Shown here one piece after another: positions 25,746-38,600 of a DNA stretch of 64,000 bases. The position numbers were made by a program, and so were the translations under genes. This DNA comes from Alviniconcha marisindica (Eukaryota; Mollusca; Gastropoda; Provannidae), in assembly GCA_018857735.1 (NCBI GenBank), contig JABMCL010000918.1, forward strand, positions 28,501 through 92,500. Direction: 5' to 3'. Numbering within the stretch: the first letter of the stretch is position 1; every line of letters starts with the position of its first letter. A model generated the notes under the pieces. The model ran no database searches. It saw only the letters and a list, made by a program, of their open reading frames with translations, and was not told where the DNA came from.

Positions 25746-26640
25746 ATCTAGTCTGTCTTGACACGGACTAGAGAAGAAAACTATGTCTCACCTCAAAAAA
25801 GTAAGTAGACGTGGGTTGAAACTTTGAACGGTAGGGTGTTTAACATGCTGATTATACGTATTTATTGTGAATTGTCTATCACCTGTATCTGGAAAGATTT
25901 GCCACCACGGGCACGATAGTTTTTGTCGGACATCAGTGACGCGAAAATGGAGTAAGTTCCTATAAATAGATATGGTCTGTCAAAATGTTAGCTTGAACTG
26001 GTCTGAAGAACATTTGATGGTGAATACAGTTTATGTAATATTTTGTCTGTTAGTTCGGAGTGGACACAACCTGTCAATAAATAAATGTGTCGCTTATGAC
26101 CTGTGCAGGGAAAATGAATTGAATTTTATCTGATTTACGTCAGTGCGCCATTTGCAATTTTTCGACGTCATTGAAACACTTCCGACTCCGAGCTAGCTGC
26201 ATGAAATTGGCTAAAAAACAACAACAAACAGTTCGAAAAGTAATTTAATACAAGTCAACATTTGAGGAGATTTTTTTAATTAAAAATAAATAAATACACT
26301 GTTTTGTAAGGATCGCTGCCTTTCCAAACAGTCCGACCAAAAAAGGGAGGTCAAATGAAGCAATTTCGGAAATTACCGCAATGAATGATCACCGCAAAAG
26401 TGTGCTTTAAGGTGCACCAGAGTTTGTACAAACCCTGGCCGACGCCGCAGATAACAGGTAGATCTACAGTAATTCGATGAAGTAAATTTACTGTTACTAA
26501 ACAATAATAAGATTAAGAAGGGCATTGAAGATGTCGACAAGTTAGCGCTTTGACACTTCTTGACCCAGTAGACACCACGTTGGTGTCCCGTAAGTAAAAC
26601 GCGACGAGCACACCTTTCCATAGTTCAACACGGGTTCGAA

Positions 26641-29600
26641 ATGGCCGAGGCAGCAGACAGTGGTAAGTACAGCAATTCAATGCAGTAATCGACAAGAAAA
26701 ATACCTCTGCAGTTGTCGATAGGTAGAGTTTTTATATATTAATAATCAATGACCTCGAATCACAATTGACATGAAACCTGGGCCTGCCATACCCAGCACA
26801 TAAAGACTGTAAAGTGTATGTTTACTCAAATGGAGTCAATTGCTAACAGACTACAGAACTTTGTCAGTTTCAACTTCCAAGCAGTGGTTGACAGAATGCT
26901 ATTCACAAATTACTATTATTGTATTAATGTATTATTAGCAATACTTATATATAGTATTAATATTAAAATTTAAAGCCTCAAAGTCAAAGGAAGACAAACC
27001 TTTTGGTGGTTCACTGGTTGTGTGTATACTCGGTACAGTAAAAAAAAAATAGAGTTCAGAATTGCCAAATGTTCATTTCTATGAGTATGTCTATGACTAT
27101 GAGTAGGTAGGTCCAGCCAATTTTGAAAAGCAAGCAGTGCAATCCATTAATATGTGATATTAAAGAGGGTCACAAGGCAAGTCCACAAGCCAAATTTCAT
27201 TAATTTATCTAAATATTTTTGAGATATCACCCTTCAAATAGCACCATTTTAGGCTTTGTAGTACTTTAGCACATTTTACAAATGACATTTTGTATGGCTC
27301 TAGCATAAAAATATTGGTCACATCCACCAACTTGTTTTACACAGTTGTCACTCCAGTGTACTACAAATATTGGAGATGCAGAGTGCCAAAAATGGAAAAA
27401 TCACTAATTTTGACATTGTCCGATTACCAATCTTTGACGGTACCGTGACAAGATCAAACATAACATGGGAATGGAAAGAGGTACAACCATAATTCTGGTA
27501 TCAACTGATTCAGCATTAATTAGACATACAAATTCACAAGTCTAAAGAAGTGCAAGCTAAATTTTACCACAGGCAAGTTTCCATAGAAAAAAAGCGTGCA
27601 AATATCCTGCGAATCTTTGATGGTAATACGCATCAAAGCAAATCAATTGGAATGGAAAGAGATACAGCCATGGTTCTGGTATCTGCAGATTCAGCATTAA
27701 TCAGAGAAGGAAAATGCACAGCATAAGGAAATTTAGGCAAATTTTAGAGATATATGTAGACTTGTTTGAATGAGGAAATGAAGTTAAAAACTGCAGTCTA
27801 AGTGTGGCCTCATGGTAGATGTTGGGGCCTGCCTCACTTTCTAGGACCAATTCTCTCCTCAAGATGATGAAACTGATCATCCTCTGAAACCATTAACAAA
27901 GAAATATATAAAACAAACAGGTAAAAAAGATTTATTTCAAGTAATTCAACATAAACAGCACACTAACACTTAATACTCACCAATTAAATACACTTAATAC
28001 TCACCAATTAAATCATCAAATTCTGAAGTTTAGTTGTAATTAACACTTACTTGACTTTGTGTGAATCATGTAGTAATAACTTGAGAAATAAATCAATCAG
28101 AAAGGTACAAACAAAAGGAAGCAGACAAGAACTACCAGTCTCAGCTATTGAAACAATCCCAGAAGCCAAACCCCAACTGGAGTTGCTGTAGCCATTATTT
28201 GACAATATTTAAAAACAAAAAACTTCCCTACCTTACATAAAGACCTGGATTATTAAGGAAACTAACAAAAATTAGAGTCCCATTTCAATGGCATTTAAAA
28301 ACTGACATGCTCAAAACTGTATTTAATGTTGCTCTGTGAGTTATTTTATTTCCCCCACCCCCTCCCACCCCCACATTTGATGTGGCTCTTGAAGTGTGTG
28401 TGTGTGTGTGAGATTATTTCTTTCATTTTGTTTCCTGTTCAGTTCAGTCTTTCTAGTTATTGACTTAGTTACTTCTGTCTTGTTACCATACATAGTCTGT
28501 CTTGTCAATCATGCTTGTAAAATGTTAAACAAAAACCAAAAAACTTGTCATTATTACTTCTCTTTTTTAAATCCACACCCCCACCCTTGTAATTATTATT
28601 ATTATTATATATACAAAGATTGAAAGAATCATGTAATTTTGAGCCAGTTTGCCAGGTCTTCCATGTGCACAAAAGGTGGAAGAGAAAGAAGATGGGTGAA
28701 AAAGAAGAAATTAATTTTTCAGAAGCAAATACAATTCCAAACTCAATATAACATTATATTTGACTGGTGGCTCGCTTTTATTTTGTTTTGTCTAGATGAG
28801 CAGATCTACTGTAAAAAAACATATTGGGTCGTGACTGCATCTCTGCTAGCTAAATCAGAGTTATTGTCCCTGACAAGAAAAACATATTTAAAAAAAAATC
28901 ATTCACTTGCTAAATTTCCTTTAAAAAAATTCACTGTTGAGAACATACACCATACATCAATTTTTTGTCAATTCGGATTTACGGGAAAAGAAATTACTAC
29001 TTTTACAACAGTTTGCATTTCGGAGGAAATAATGAGGAGATAAACTCTGTAATGTTGTTCAAACTACGACCAGACCACAACGAATTTGCTTCAGTTGCAT
29101 TCAAAGAGATGTAAACAGCACAAAAATACAGTTATGGTTGTGTTGGAAACTCACTCAGTTATCACTAAAATAAACAAACTTACCACGTTTCTTTCCAATT
29201 CCTCCAGGGTGAGCATCTTTTGTGCTGCTCGCGTAGTCGCAGACTTTAGTGATGGCAGCAGCTCAAGCAGACGACAAAATCTACGGGGTCTCCACTTCCG
29301 TTGCACGGGAACTCTTACAAGAACTCGCTTCCGGATCAAAGATACACCGATTTAAAGAGCCAAAATGCATATTTCCAGTGATACCAAATTGAATATGGTG
29401 CATTCCAACTTTCTTGGTGTAAATTACGGTAAAAATTAACGTATTTTTCAACTCAATTTTTGCTGCAGTCGAAAACGAAGAATTTTAACAAATTTTATAA
29501 CGGATAAATCTACGGGAATCCCTCTTTCTAAAAATAGTAACTTCATATGTGTATGTTTTTCATGTAAAAGTTCCCAACGGTTTTCCGAACACAACTGTTT

Positions 29601-32600
29601 TCCGACCTTGCTCATCAGACTTTCGACGTCAGAACCACGCTCGGTTTCCGACCGCTTGGTGTGCTCATTCAAACTTCCTCCAAATTCACAATACATAATT
29701 CACGCACAAAATAATGGCATCAACAGGTCTTAAAAAGATCGTTTTTTGCCTGACAGTAGTTTTTATTGACAGACTGCAGAAAACAAGGCAGATACGACAA
29801 GTTGAAAATGAGCAATATTTGCCTCGTGACGACCATGTTACCTAGCACTTAAGAGAGGCTGGTCCTACCTACTATGAGTATGAGGCTAAATGGTAAGAAT
29901 AACTGGATGATCTTTGAGTTGGAGGTAAATTGTTTGTGGCTGTAAATTTCTGAATCTAATTAATTTGCTGCCTGTTGGTTACATTAGACCATTAGACACT
30001 AGTTAGAGAAGTGTTGCTTGTCAGGGATGTACAGAATAGTTCTTTTTGATTACCAATACACTGGAGAGTCCAGTCTGCAAGAAAAATGTGGCCGTCTTCT
30101 CCAGTTCCTCCTTGCTGCTTAGTTTGGCAATTGGTGTGTAGCTGGACTGCTGTTGGCCACATTTTTCCCCATGCTGCCTGCATAAGTGGGCATTTCTGCA
30201 TTATATGCTCAGCTATCTGGTCTTCAAGACTAGTTGCAGGCATTGAGTCAGTTATGGCCTGGGCATAAGTTATGGCCACAACCTGCTGCCACCACCAGTC
30301 ATGAAAGTGGAAGTAATTTATCTCAGTATATTGCAATGCCCCAGGGCTGCTCTGATGATGGTCTTCTTTATCTTGGAAGGTGGCACTGTTGTCTTGCTCT
30401 CTTCCTTTGGCTTCAAGTTTGGTGAGCTTGTCTGCTTTTTCATTTCCTGGAAGACCACATACTCATAGGGTTCCAACCTGTAAAAAAGCTGAAACTATTA
30501 CTATTAGAGTTGCGATAGAGATGACAGTGGACTGACACAGTGACAGTGGCTGTGTTTTCCTTGTGTTTCAGCCATAATGGAAGCAGTGAGAAGGAGGGGT
30601 CAGGTGGTGACCCAGCCGGTGGAGGAGAGGGAGCCACAGGCCGGATGGCAGCCCATGGTTCCATACACCACTGTCACAGGTAACCCCAGTGATGCATCAC
30701 TAATCAGTCATCTACCCTACCCTCACTAAATAATTAAAAGGTAATATGCCTTGCCCTCGTGAAATAAAAGGTAATAAGCCCTGCCCTCATGAAATAAAAG
30801 GTCATTTGGGGCTGACCCTTCGCATATGAAATGAAATTGAAAGGTGATTTGGGGTCTACCCTACCCTCACTAACTAAAAGGTGATTTAGGGCCAACCCTA
30901 CCCTCACTAACTAAAAGGTGATTTGGGGCCAACCCTACCTTCACTAACTAAAAGATGATTTAGGGCCAACCCTACCCTCACTAACTAAAAGATGATTTAG
31001 GGCCTACCCTACCCTTACTAGCTAAAACTTGTAAAAGGTGATTTAGGGCCAACCCTACCCTCACTAACTAAAAGGTGATTTAGGGCCAACCCTACCTTCA
31101 CTAACTAAAAGGTGATTTAGGACCAACCCTACCCTCACTAAAAGGTGATTTGGGGCCAACCCTACCTTCACTAACTAAAAGGTGATTTAGGGCCAACCCT
31201 ACCCTTAGTAACTAAAAGATGATTTAGGGCCAACCCTACCCTTACTAACTAAAACTTGTAAAAGGTGATTTAGGGCCAACCCTACCCTCACTGCCTAAAA
31301 GGTGATTTGGGGCCAACCCTACCCTCACTAACTAAAAGAGGATTTAGGGCCAACCCTACCCTCACTAACTAAAAGAGGATTTAGGGCCAACCCTACCCTC
31401 ACTAACTAAAAGAGGATTTAGGGCTGACCCTACCCTTATTAACTAAAACTTGTAAGAGGTGATTTAGGGCCAACCCTACCCTCACTAACTAAAAGGTGAT
31501 TTAGGGCCAACCCTACCCTCACTAACTAAAAGGTGATTTAGGGCCAACCCTACCCTTAGTAACTAAAAGATGATTTAGGGCCAACCCTACCCTCACTAAC
31601 TAAAAGGTGATTTAGGGCCAACCCTACCCTCACTAACTAAAATGTGATTTAGGGCCAGCCCTACCCTCACTAACTAAAAGGTCATTTGGGGCCAACCCTA
31701 CCTTCACTAACTAAAAGATGATTTGGGGCCAACCCTACCTTCACTAACTAAAAGATGATTTAGGGCCAACCATACCTTCACTAAATGAAAGGTGATTTTG
31801 GCCAGTATGAGTACGACTGAGCTATGTGCAATATGTACTATCTACAAAAGTAATCATTACAGTGGAACTAATTATGAAAAAACACCCTGATGAGAGACCA
31901 CCCCCTTTTTTTAAGACATTTTTTTCTGAAACTTTCCCTGTTACATTTTCTTGTGAATAAACCCCTGGTCAACAATCTGTTGTCTTAAATTTTAGGTTTT
32001 AAGACCACTTTTACATGATTGATTTGAAGGTGACATGTATTAATACATGTATTAATACTATTATTAACTATTGTGTATTTACGGCAAGGTATTCACAATG
32101 TGATTTACTGTACATATACTGCTGATTCTGTTTGCAGTGCCTGTGATGATCAGTGTACTGGACTTCACCATGTGATTCATTGTACATCTACTACTGATTC
32201 TGTTTGCAGTGCCTGTGATTCATTGTACATCTACTGCTGATTTTTTTTTTTGCAGCGCCAGTGACAGTGAATGAGGAGGTGGATGACATCAGTGTCAGAA
32301 AGGTCATCCCCAATGAACAGCTCAGCTTGGTGGAAGAGGCACATCTCTATACACAGGCCTCCATCACTAGCGCTGCTTCGTCCAGCTACTCAGCCTCCGA
32401 TGATGGCAGCTCGATGGTGGTTGACATGCGAAACGAGCTGCAGTTCCACAACAGCGTCCGGATCAGACAGCCTGGTCTTACGGATACAGATGTTGGCATC
32501 AACTTGAGGGTGGGACACAGCACCTGCAAAGTGGACGATGATCCGACTGACCTGCGAATTGTTGGGGAGCTTGAGGAGCCCACAGAAAAACTGAAAGGGT

Positions 32601-35600
32601 ACGTTCTTGGGGGGGGGCATTTACCTTTCTTCCCCATTACTTCAAGATAAAATTGCAGATTTATGATGGTATGGTTCATGGATGTAATCAAAATCAATAC
32701 ACTCAGTCTCAGGATTTTGTAGCTGGATTTTAATGTTGGTCCAAGTGTAGGAATAATGAGGACAAAAACTGAGTGGATCATGGAGGGTAGAAGCAAAATT
32801 CTCTGTGTACGTTCATTGGTTACAGGTATGAACTAGGAGTGGTGTAACATAATGGGATTTATGTGGAGTTTTGTGGTAGCGATAAAGCATACTGGGGTGA
32901 TGTACCGCTTGAATTTTTGTCCAGATGTGTTTTAAGTACCAGTGATGATGAGAATTACATGTGACATTCTGGGACATGTGTATTTTCAGGTATGTAACCT
33001 ATGGCAGTGACAGAGACATTTGCAACTTGCTGGAGGAGAAACCAGCCCAGAAGGGTGTTATTTGCAATGATCAGGTAAGTCTGACCTCCCTCCTTTTCTG
33101 CCCCCCCTCACACACACATATTGTATCCCTTACAGTTATACACACACCACACACATGCACACAACAATAACAGTAGTGCATACACACACACACACACACA
33201 AGATATAGTTGCTTATCGTTGTTTGTTGTCAGTTTGACTTGATCTGCTAATAGTATACTGATAAGCATTTGGGGGTGGGAGGATTAGAAGTACCAGTCAT
33301 TATCACGTATATTGATCCAGTGAATTTGGGAATTTATAGCAGGCTATGTTCAAACGTTGGTATGATCAATGTGACAGGGTACTTGTTTCAGTTCTGAAAT
33401 TTGTATCACATGCTGAAACAGGCATACAAACATGTGCAAGTCGATAGTGAAAGTGCATGTGTGGTAGATGTAAGGCTTAAAGGACTAGCCTTTTGTTGCC
33501 TTCTCATATTTGGCACACACACAAAACTTTTTTGAGGTTTTGTTATTTTAGTCATGATTTGTCATTTGCCTTTTAAAAAAAAAATCATCTGCTGGCCAAT
33601 TTTACTAAAATTACCAAACAGTTATGAGTTAAAAATAGACTGGGGGTAAAACCCAATAGACCACACCTTTTCTTGTGAACTTACTTTTTATTTTTTTATT
33701 TCTAAAACGCTGCAGTACATCATCAAAAGGTCACTTTACAAACATTAAAACAATGACAAAAATCATTGCCATTCGCATGCATTTGTTCCATGACCTGTAT
33801 GCAGAGATGAGGGCTTCTTGGAGTTATCTTTGTGATGTCAAAGACATTTTGGTGACGTCAGAATGAAGTGTGTGAAAAAGCATGCACAATGCGGTAATAA
33901 GCTCATGAAACAAGTTAGAGTGATGGTGTCAAAAATATCACCTTAGAAAATTGATACAAAATCAACATGTTCAGTCACAAAACATTCACCGCAGATCTTG
34001 TTCTTTTAACCTGCTCCAAGCACACAAGAATGTAGCCAAGCAAGGATAGTTCCTTTAAGGCACAAGATTTAAAGGAATAAACTTTTTGACTACAGGTGAA
34101 TGTTGATGGTTCTTGTGACTCAGATTCTGCACTGTGAGGATGGCGTCTACAAAGAGGGCTTGCAGTACGTCGTCATCCCAGGCACCCAATCCAAGGGAGC
34201 CTTTGGGGAAGCAGCCATGTGTCAGGATGTCAGCACACAAAAGACCTTCATGCTGAAAAAGGTAAACAGTTATCTGACCTCAGTGCTTACAGTGCACTAC
34301 CAGGCTTACATGAGATTACTAAATCACCATGTGATCTGAACACCAGCAAAACTTTCATACCAACAAAGGGTTGGCACAGTTACTTGATTCTGTTAGTTAC
34401 TGGATCAAAGTGGGATACCAGTTTTATGTGAGATCGCTGATATCACAGTCTGTACACTGGCAAAACCTTCATGCTTATCAAGGTTGACTATGTGTTGCCA
34501 AATTCTGTGAATTATTAAGGGGATGAATGGTTCATTATCAGCTTGTATTATTGTTCCTCCAGAAATGAACTGGCCTGATAAGAACTTCAGCTGTCTGCAT
34601 CTATTTTGGTTGATCTGTAGTGCATTTGATACAGTTCATCAGGTGAAGTACACAGAAAAAAATAGTTCTCCTAACTGAAATTGTTCCATGAGGATGTGCA
34701 ATCAGTATTTTACCAGTTGCCACAGCAGAAAGCTGGAAAAATAGAACGTGTCTGTGCAAGGGGTCCGTAAATGTGTGCTGTGGCCATTCAGCACAAATTC
34801 AGTATTTTGAATGTGCAAGACTGTCATCTATGATCCTTTGTTCAGACGCATCGAGTGCTGGTGAAAATCACAACATCAAGGCACAGTTGAGGATGGTTTT
34901 GTGTGTGTTGGTTTGCTCTTAGTCATGCTACTGTAGACTTTTATGGTGTCAGGACTTTGCCAGCAGTTTGCCTAAATTTACTGGGGAAGTAACTGGTTGA
35001 TGAAAATGTTAGGATGATCACTGATCCCATGCTCCACAGATAGATCATGGTGGAGGTTGATGAACCTAGAGGAAAGTTGAAAAGGTGGGAGTCAAAATCA
35101 ACAACTATTTGGGCTCAATAGCGCTACCCACGTAAGCTGATACAGTTTCTTGCAAAATGTCTGTCAGGTGTCCAAACTGTGAAACAAAATCATAATGTTA
35201 AAAACTAAGAAAGTGCCGTTGTGAATGATTTTGCAGGTGCAAGGCAAGTTGTCCAAGAACGAGATCGCAGTGCCAGTGATGTTCAGGGGAAATGCAGGCA
35301 TTCCAGAGGTGTATGGGGTCATCATGGAAGATGACAACACGCTGATTTTTCAGGAGTTTGCCGGTAAGTGCAAGCCTTGCAGATCTCTTGTACTGGGACT
35401 GCTGCTGCGGGATGCTTTTCCCTGACTGTGTGGTGTGATGCAAATGCAGGACTGATGTCTGCGCTGAGTGTCTGCATGTCTTGTAGCAAGGGGCGCGGCT
35501 GATGGGAACTTAAAAGGGATGTTGAGAAACCAGTTGAAGGTTTAGTCAGGAGTTTTGTGAATCTGGAGCTTGTTGACTGGGGCAGGAATAGGAAGAGTTG

Positions 35601-38600
35601 GTGGTGCGCTTGGCTGCCTTGATGTTGTGGTGTGCATGTTTAACCGGTTTTGATTGCAGTTGGTCTCTGTCCAGGGCTGTTGATGAATGATTCAGAGTAT
35701 GGTGAAACATTGACACTGTGGTGGACATGTTTAGCCTGTTTTGACTGTGCTTGGTTTCTTTCCAGGGCTGTCGCTGAATCAGCTGAGTGATTCAGAGTAT
35801 GGTGAAACGTGATGTGCATGTTTAGCCTGTTTTGACTGCTTGGTTTCTTTCCAGGGCTGTTGTGGAATCAGTTGAATGATTCAGAGCATGGTGAAACGTT
35901 GACATTGTGGTGTGCATGTTTAGCCTGTTTTGACTGTGCTTGTTGTCTGTCCAGGGTTGTCGATGAGCCGACTGAATGCGTCAGAATACAGTGAAACGTT
36001 GACGTGGTGTGCATGTTTAGCCTGTTTTGACTGCGTTTGTTGTCTGTCCAGGGCTGTCGCTGAACCGACTGAATGACTCAGAATACAGTGAAAAGTTGCG
36101 AGACCCCAAGATGGTGATGCTGCTTGGATTTCAGGCCTTTGTGACGCTGGACAAACTGCACAGTCAGGGAGTTTCACACCAGGATGTCAAACGTAAGGGA
36201 AACCTCCACTGCTTTCCTTGTAACCTGATAAATAACAATCATGGATTACATTGATTTGTATGCCCCCCTCCCCCCCTCCCACACACACATGCACTGTCAC
36301 ACATACTAATAGACATGCATGCACACACACTCACACTGTCACTCATACTAATAAACATTCATGCGCACACACAAACACTCACACATACTTAATAGACATG
36401 CCCAGATGCATGCACATACACACATGCACAATTTGTGGTATGCATGTTCACAGACAGACATGCAGATTTTGTCCTGTATATTTTTCAGATTAGTATTTAT
36501 GTCTGTGCGTGTGTTCATGCTGTCATCTGACATCATGCGGTTTGTAAATGCTACACTATGTCTATCTGAATTCAAATTTTTCACTTGTTTTGTATTTCAG
36601 CTGAGAATTTGTGTCTGGACAGCCAGACAAAGACATGGCGTCTGAAGTTGATTGACTTTGGCTCCAGCCAGACACCAGAGGACACAGTGACCGAGGGACT
36701 GACCAATGAGTATCTCAGCCCAGAGAGCTGTCGCAAGATCCTGCAGGTACTGAAGAGCAATGATGATAGTGCGTTTGTGCATCAACTTCAATGAGAATAT
36801 AATTAAGTAAGCAAGTAATTGTTTTATTACTCAGTAACGATGATAAGTAATCATGATAGTGCTTTCGTGCATCAGCTTCAATGAGAATATAATTAAGTAA
36901 GCAAGTAATTGCTTTTATTACTCAGTCAACCTAGTACTAGTAGTAGGTCATGTCAGGGTGAGGCACATCATGAAAACATTGAACACCATAAAGTTGTTAA
37001 AGCAACTAAAAGTCCAATGATGCTAAGTGGTCTAGCATGTTCATATCTGCTTTTGTGAAAAACAACTTCCTTTCTTCATCAGTAAAAGCCTAGAACAGGA
37101 ACGTGATGTAATGCAGCTGAGTATATTTTGTTATCCTTCAGGTTGCACAGGGGCAGATAACCAAGGCAGATGGACGTCTGGGGCCAGAGACCGATGTGTG
37201 GGCGCTGGCCCTATCATTGCTGTACTGCCTGTGTGGCTACCACGTCATGGTCTACGTCAACACCGGAGACATCATGTATCGCAGCTTGGACCCCAAGGAG
37301 CTGCAGGCCAAACGCATCCAGTGTGTGTTTCAGGTGGGAACCAGAGTTTGTTTTTCGTGTCAGCGTTGCTTTACATCCACAGAAATCATCAGGCTTATTA
37401 GGGACGGTGAGCCCAGGACGGCCACCTCCAGTTTCAGATAGCTCCTGAGTTTGCATTTTCCTCACACTATTCACTGTACTTTTGTGGGTCACTTATGTGT
37501 AGTGCTGTTCTCTGCCCTCCAGCAGTCTCACTGCGCTCTTTCCGCACCTGATTCTTAATGAGTGACTAGCCTTTGATAGGGTGTTTTTGAATATTCACTG
37601 TAGTGGTACAACATACAACCATGCACCAGTTTACAGTGTCATTCAAAGCCACATACTTAGGGGGTGTGTGTGTTTAGATGTAACCTGCCACCTGCGCTTT
37701 TAGCAGGATGAGGGGGGTCTTTCATCTGCAACTGCGGTAACATACAGGTGGAATGGATACTGAAATCATAAGAGCACATAAAATTGACTGGTTACGGCAA
37801 TTCTTCCACTACTTCTGCCAGTTCTTGAACCGGCAACCTTTCAAGTTCTTGAACCGGCAACCTTTCAATGATGAGTCTGGCACTATATTTAAAGGCTTTG
37901 GTGTATTGTGTGAAACTATAATTTTGTATTTAGAACTGGCCTGATTCTTTTATCAGATTGCCCATAGCAGCAAAATGCACCATGCTTTTACACACATTTG
38001 AAGTGTTTGTTATACATACATTCATGTCATGGAGGAAAGGGCATTGGACTAAACGGTAATGGCAAATTGCTTCAGTCCAGCAACTGAGGCAGTGAAAACA
38101 TACCAGGGCTACAGTACTGTCAGTCTGACAGTGAAATACCAGAACCACGAGTATCATACCTTGATCGATGGCCTTAAAACAGCTACACTACCTACACCCA
38201 TTCCAAAGCCACAGGTCTTTATAAGGTCAGTGCTTACACCAGGTCTCATTTTTGTTCAGTGATGAGAGAGCACACAACATGGATTCAGGTGTGTGGCCAT
38301 CATAAGCAGGGGATTGCTTTCACTGGGTTTGTGGGAATAGCTGAAACTGAAAGCCAAATTGTCTTCATTGCAGCATGTGTTGGGGATGTATCAGATTTTG
38401 CATTTGTGCCTGTTTGTGTTTCCCCCCTTCTCCATCCACCGGAAATGTTATGACAGGCACATGCAGTAATCTGTTTCATTGCCTTTGTGTTGCAGATCTG
38501 TAACCTGACGGATGCAGACATTGCGACCAAGCTGATCCGTCCTGAGTGGCCGGAGGCTCTGCGAGTGTTGCTGCTCAACACTCTGCGTGTCAACCCGCAG

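Larger units (their letters stand above)
26663..30571 (+). other. Kinase intron 1, with two unexplained CpG-richer patches
   Basis: Mostly AT-rich. A degenerate direct duplication of about 100 bp lies at 27466-27570 and 27649-27755 (ggaatggaaagag.tacaacc, gattcagcattaat.aga). Near 29180-29720 the base composition changes and promoter-like motifs appear (see the minus-strand exon candidate). A LINE fragment lies at 30000-30450. Confidence 0.45.

Noticed and set aside
25783..25800. MSHLKK as the first coding exon of the kinase
   Set aside because: The donor is good, but phase 0 leads to CCA TAA in the next exon; at most a leader exon with a short upstream frame.
26628..26640. GGGTTCGAA as a tRNA B box
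   Set aside because: No A box or cloverleaf around it; it is the leader just before the kinase ATG.
28639..29043. 134-codon plus frame
   Set aside because: AT-rich, Lys/Phe/Ile dominated, no splice borders or recognisable motif.
34096..34123. Alternative acceptor (tacag) for the glycine-loop exon
   Set aside because: In phase it meets TGA before the kinase motif; 34124 keeps the frame.
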